A stretch of 64,000 nucleotides of DNA from Rickettsiales bacterium (GTDB lineage Bacteria; Pseudomonadota; Alphaproteobacteria; Rs-D84): positions 43,532 to 107,531 of the forward strand of contig JAIRUP010000012.1 of assembly GCA_031254335.1 (NCBI GenBank), given 5' to 3'. Both the position numbers and the translations under genes were made by a program. Of the stretch, positions 62,032 to 64,000 are shown in pieces. The number at the start of each line of letters is the position of its first letter. Position 1 is the stretch's first letter. The notes beneath the pieces are model-generated. The model saw only the letters and a list, made by a program, of their open reading frames with translations, was not told the DNA's origin and did not search any database.

Positions 62032-62562
62032 ATGTCGAAAAATAATAAAAAAATGACTAATTTCAACAAGACTATGCTGGTTATGGGCGGTACGGCATGG
62101 GCTCTGAGCCTTATTTTCGCAATGATGCATGGGGGCAAGGCGAAAGAGTCGGTCCTGGATGTCAGCAATGTCGCCGAAATCGAAGGCGGAACCATAATAT
62201 CATACGGTGAAAATGGCAAAATCCTCTGCTCGAACGACTTGACATTGCAATCTGGAATAGGCGATTCTGTCCTGTCCGCATTCAATAAGGTGGCCGAATC
62301 CAACGAGTTGAGCCGCGCAAACAGTGGCTTTGTTGGGTTTGCGGAGAATGGGGCGGCCTTGATTTGCGGCTGCGCCAAAGGCGGCGATATAATAACGGGC
62401 GGAACGGAAGGCTGCGCGCCGGATGAAACGGTGGAATGCGCCGAAACCGAGATTGAAACCATACCGCAGCAAACGCTTAAACTTACCGTATCCGTCAGGA
62501 AAGGCGAAAATATCGTCCTTTGCAGCCGAATTCGCGGGTTTTATTCGGAATATAATAGATAA
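62032..62562 (+). CDS. membrane-anchored hypothetical protein, 176 aa
   Basis: Basic N-terminus, one helix (residues ~12-30), then the domain shared with the gene 13 bases upstream. The middle has Cys-rich ALICGCAKGG. GGGGA precedes the ATG. A terminator follows. Not recognised. Confidence 0.55.
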   Translation: MSKNNKKMTNFNKTMLVMGGTAWALSLIFAMMHGGKAKESVLDVSNVAEIEGGTIISYGENGKILCSNDLTLQSGIGDSVLSAFNKVAESNELSRANSGFVGFAENGAALICGCAKGGDIITGGTEGCAPDETVECAETEIETIPQQTLKLTVSVRKGENIVLCSRIRGFYSEYNR

Positions 62563-62563
62563 A

Positions 62564-62633
62564 ATTGTCATGCCGGGCAAGCAACTTGTCCACCGTAGCC
62601 TTTGGCGAAGGTGGAAGCGCGACCCGGCATCTT
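62564..62633. repeat. GTCAT palindrome with nested TCCACCGTAGCC module
   Basis: TTGTCATGCCGGG and CCCGGCATCTT form the outer palindrome. Its loop holds a copy of the CTTGTCC-x-CCGTAGCC...GGCGAAGGTGGAAGCG module found in family B elements. Confidence 0.8.
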
Positions 62634-62672
62634 ATCAATGGGCATAATAAAAAGCGGGGCGACTGAAAGAAC

Positions 62673-62694
62673 TGGCGGGAAACCGCCATTTTCT
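62673..62694 (+). terminator. intrinsic terminator
   Basis: TGGCGG-GAAA-CCGCCA followed by TTTTCT, downstream of the 176-aa gene. About 85 bases of A/T-rich sequence with no feature I can name follow (62695-62779). Confidence 0.7.
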
Positions 62695-62779
62695 CTGTCC
62701 CCTTATGTCGCATAATGTATATTATGTATAGTTATCCATAGGGACAAAACAATTAAGTGGGCGGGGGTAATCCAGCGAC

Positions 62780-62844
62780 TTTGTCATTGTCGGGCTTGAC
62801 CCGACAATCCAGGTAATGAATTGTCGGCCAATTTGGGCCGACTC
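62780..62844. repeat. composite palindrome
   Basis: TTTGTCATTGTCGGG-CTTGA-CCCGACAAT, CCAGGTAATGAATT, then GTCGGCC-AATTTG-GGCCGACTC. This is the clearest full-length two-hairpin copy. Confidence 0.8.
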
Positions 62845-62871
62845 GAAACTTCTTCAATCTGCCTTCTTCCT

Positions 62872-63180
62872 TTACTTAACCATCCTGAACAAAGCCGCGC
62901 GCATATGCCTTATAAGTCCCGATTTGACCCCTGCTGCGACCGGCGGAACCCCATTATTGATAAGGGAATCCGTCTCGGCGGCCTTGATGTCGTTATTTAC
63001 CTTTTTAAGTTCCGCCATATACCCCTCTTCCATGGCGTAAAGAAGCTCTCTGTCCCTTTCCCACCTTTTGTTCTCTCGGTTGTGCAATTTTTCCAAATGC
63101 ATATGGGTTATTGCCTCTCGGGTTGTTTTAAGCGCGTGTTCAAGCCTGTCCCGCCGCGCGCATAGCGTCTTTATTTTCAT
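62872..63180 (-). CDS. small coiled-coil protein, 102 aa
   Basis: AAGGA precedes the ATG. Highly charged helix from residue 8 to 70 (RRDRLEHALKTTREAITH, NRENKRWERDRELL), then a short tail. Soluble. The ATTTGTGGTATA-type promoter lies about 105 bases upstream with a palindrome in the leader. Function unknown. Confidence 0.55.
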   Translation of the reverse strand: MKIKTLCARRDRLEHALKTTREAITHMHLEKLHNRENKRWERDRELLYAMEEGYMAELKKVNNDIKAAETDSLINNGVPPVAAGVKSGLIRHMRAALFRMVK

Positions 63181-63220
63181 AGCTATTTCCTTGTTTTTAG
63201 TTAAAAAAGTGAATAAAAAT

Positions 63221-63248
63221 AGTCATGCCGACGAAGGTCGGCATCTCA
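63221..63248. repeat. GTCATGCCGAC-type palindrome
   Basis: AGTCATGCCGAC-GAAG-GTCGGCATCTC in the leader of the coiled-coil gene. Confidence 0.8.
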
Positions 63249-63284
63249 ATTTGTATCATTCATTAGTTGGATTTTTCTTTATTT

Positions 63285-63301
63285 CAACTATACCACAAAT
63301 C
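63285..63301 (-). promoter_or_regulatory. ATTTGTGGTATA promoter block, third copy
   Basis: On the minus strand GATTTGTGGTATAGTTG, matching the promoters at 37465-37479 and 50681-50696 except in the last -10 bases. No C tract is present here. Confidence 0.5.
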
Positions 63302-63361
63302 AGGCCAAAAATCAAGATAATAATTGAAATTCTGGGCGGAAAACAGTCCTATCCTGTCTAA

Positions 63362-63434
63362 AATTCCCCTCTTGGGAGGGGTGCGCGACTTGTCCGCCGT
63401 AGCCTTGGCGAAGGTGGAAGCGCGGGGTGGGAAT
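63362..63434. repeat. family B palindromic element, second full copy
   Basis: Looks identical to the copy at 31105-31176: AATTCCCCTCTTGGGAGGGG, inner module, GCGCGGGGTGGGAAT. A degenerate GTCATTCCCGC half follows. Confidence 0.85.
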
Positions 63435-63465
63435 AAATTGTCATTCCCGCTTTAATATCCCCCTA

Positions 63466-63474
63466 CCCCCCCCC
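63466..63474. repeat. C9 homopolymer tract
   Basis: Nine Cs directly after the stop codon of the minus-strand gene (G9 followed by TA on that strand). It does not change the protein. Confidence 0.7.
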
Positions 63475-63831
63475 TTACCTATTCTTTTTCTTGGCCGCCT
63501 CATACTTCAACTTATGAAGTTCTCTGTAAAAGATAGTCTGCATGTCTTTCGCAAGCATTTTGATGTGCTCTTCCGGCACGGCAAGCATCTCGTCAAGGCC
63601 CATTTTCTCAATAGTCTCGATAGTTACATGGGTAAATATCGGCAAAGAATCCTCGGCCGATTTGCTGTCTTTGGCGGATTTTCGCGGCCTTTCATAAGAC
63701 CCGTCGAAATAATAGCTGCCGTTTGGTTTGCTGTCGCGCGACAGATAAATTATAAGGCCTATAATGGCGGTCCACATAGTCCCGCATTCCAGGAAAATGA
63801 TTCTAAGATAAGGGTCGTTTAACGGGTTCAT
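63475..63831 (-). CDS. small membrane-anchored protein, 118 aa
   Basis: The start is taken at MNPLNDPYLR (63831); an ATG nine codons earlier (63858) is possible. One membrane helix (FLECGTMWTAIIGLIIYL), a short linker and a charged helical C-terminus ending AAKKKNR. TATAAT ends six bases before the chosen ATG, so the message may be leaderless. Function unknown. Confidence 0.5.
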   Translation of the reverse strand: MNPLNDPYLRIIFLECGTMWTAIIGLIIYLSRDSKPNGSYYFDGSYERPRKSAKDSKSAEDSLPIFTHVTIETIEKMGLDEMLAVPEEHIKMLAKDMQTIFYRELHKLKYEAAKKKNR

Positions 63832-63833
63832 AG

Positions 63834-64000
63834 AAAAATTATAAGCCAAAATCCGCATATTTCAAGCAAATAATCGTCATTGCCCGCGGCCCGGAAGGTC
63901 CGATGGGAGCGCGGGGCTATACACCCGTGATTTCCGGCGACGGCTGGTATATCAATAACGACTATGTGGGTCCCGCGCGCGGTCCGATTGGAGAAACCGG
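63834..64000 (+). CDS. collagen-like protein, 5' fragment (runs off window)
   Basis: The frame is open from 63834 to the right edge and reads Gly-x-y triplets: GPEGPMGARG, then YTPVISGDGWYINNDYVG, then GPARGPIGETG. Short collagen stretches separated by a GDGWYI module occur in surface or tail-fibre proteins. The collagen phase begins before the first ATG (63903), which has GGAAGG upstream, so the true start or an upstream truncation is unclear. Confidence 0.55.

Overview
The window looks like the chromosome of an uncultured, probably host-associated and anaerobic alphaproteobacterium. Gene orders tilS-ftsH, rpsB-tsf-rpmE-suhB-like and envC-ctpA fit that class. The large pyruvate:ferredoxin oxidoreductase points to anaerobic carbon metabolism, and no respiratory complex is seen. 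Six beta-barrel outer-membrane proteins, BamD and BamE-type lipoproteins and RlpA show a diderm envelope. Placement near gut lineages such as RF32 is inference only; tRNA-His with an encoded G-1 and C73 would place it outside most of the class.

Layout. 1-6 kb: end of an MFS transporter, an unknown gene with an inverted-repeat promoter, trpS, an outer-membrane protein, murJ. 6-10 kb: bamD, small unknown genes, dnaK with a heat-shock-type promoter. 10-16 kb: surface-modification cassette with two paralogous family-92-like glycosyltransferases, a methyltransferase-like gene, TRIC channel, tRNA-Ala, metG, xth. 16-24 kb: acyl-CoA synthetase, ndk, MFS, UDG-like protein, tRNA-Gln, efp, rpsD. 24-32 kb: tRNA-His, two outer-membrane proteins, LOG protein, tilS, ftsH, a (CT)20 secreted-protein gene, pth. 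32-42 kb: polA, tRNA-Thr, dgkA, rlpA, an outer-membrane protein, rpsB, tsf, rpmE, a SuhB-like pseudoenzyme. 42-57 kb: envC-like, ctpA, nifJ, bamE-like, rsmE, eno, M16 protease, rnj, tRNA-Arg. 57-64 kb: small unknowns, rsmD, tadA, prfA, aroK, a tandem membrane-protein pair, and the edge of a collagen-like gene.

Two themes stand out. First, the region is full of short palindromic elements. At least three families have variable but self-complementary stems. They occur between genes, nested in one another, as inverted pairs, and in frame inside protein genes (a 207-aa unknown, polA, rsmE, twice in rsmD, and the N-terminus of tadA), like Rickettsia palindromic elements. A separate element sits behind tRNA-Gln and tRNA-Arg and ends in a copy of the tRNA 3' end.

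Second, envelope genes carry simple-sequence tracts typical of phase variation. G10 tracts break both glycosyltransferases, a G9 tract followed by the same TATTG lies in the methyltransferase-like gene, a C8 tract lies in an outer-membrane-protein promoter, and (CT)20 precedes the signal peptide of a Cys-rich secreted protein that is now out of frame. Four TTCTTCC-type heptamers lie in the signal peptides of EnvC-like and BamE-like proteins. A conserved ~115-nt leader with a hairpin precedes both the acyl-CoA synthetase and tilS. All functional statements come from reading the sequence; no database search was run.
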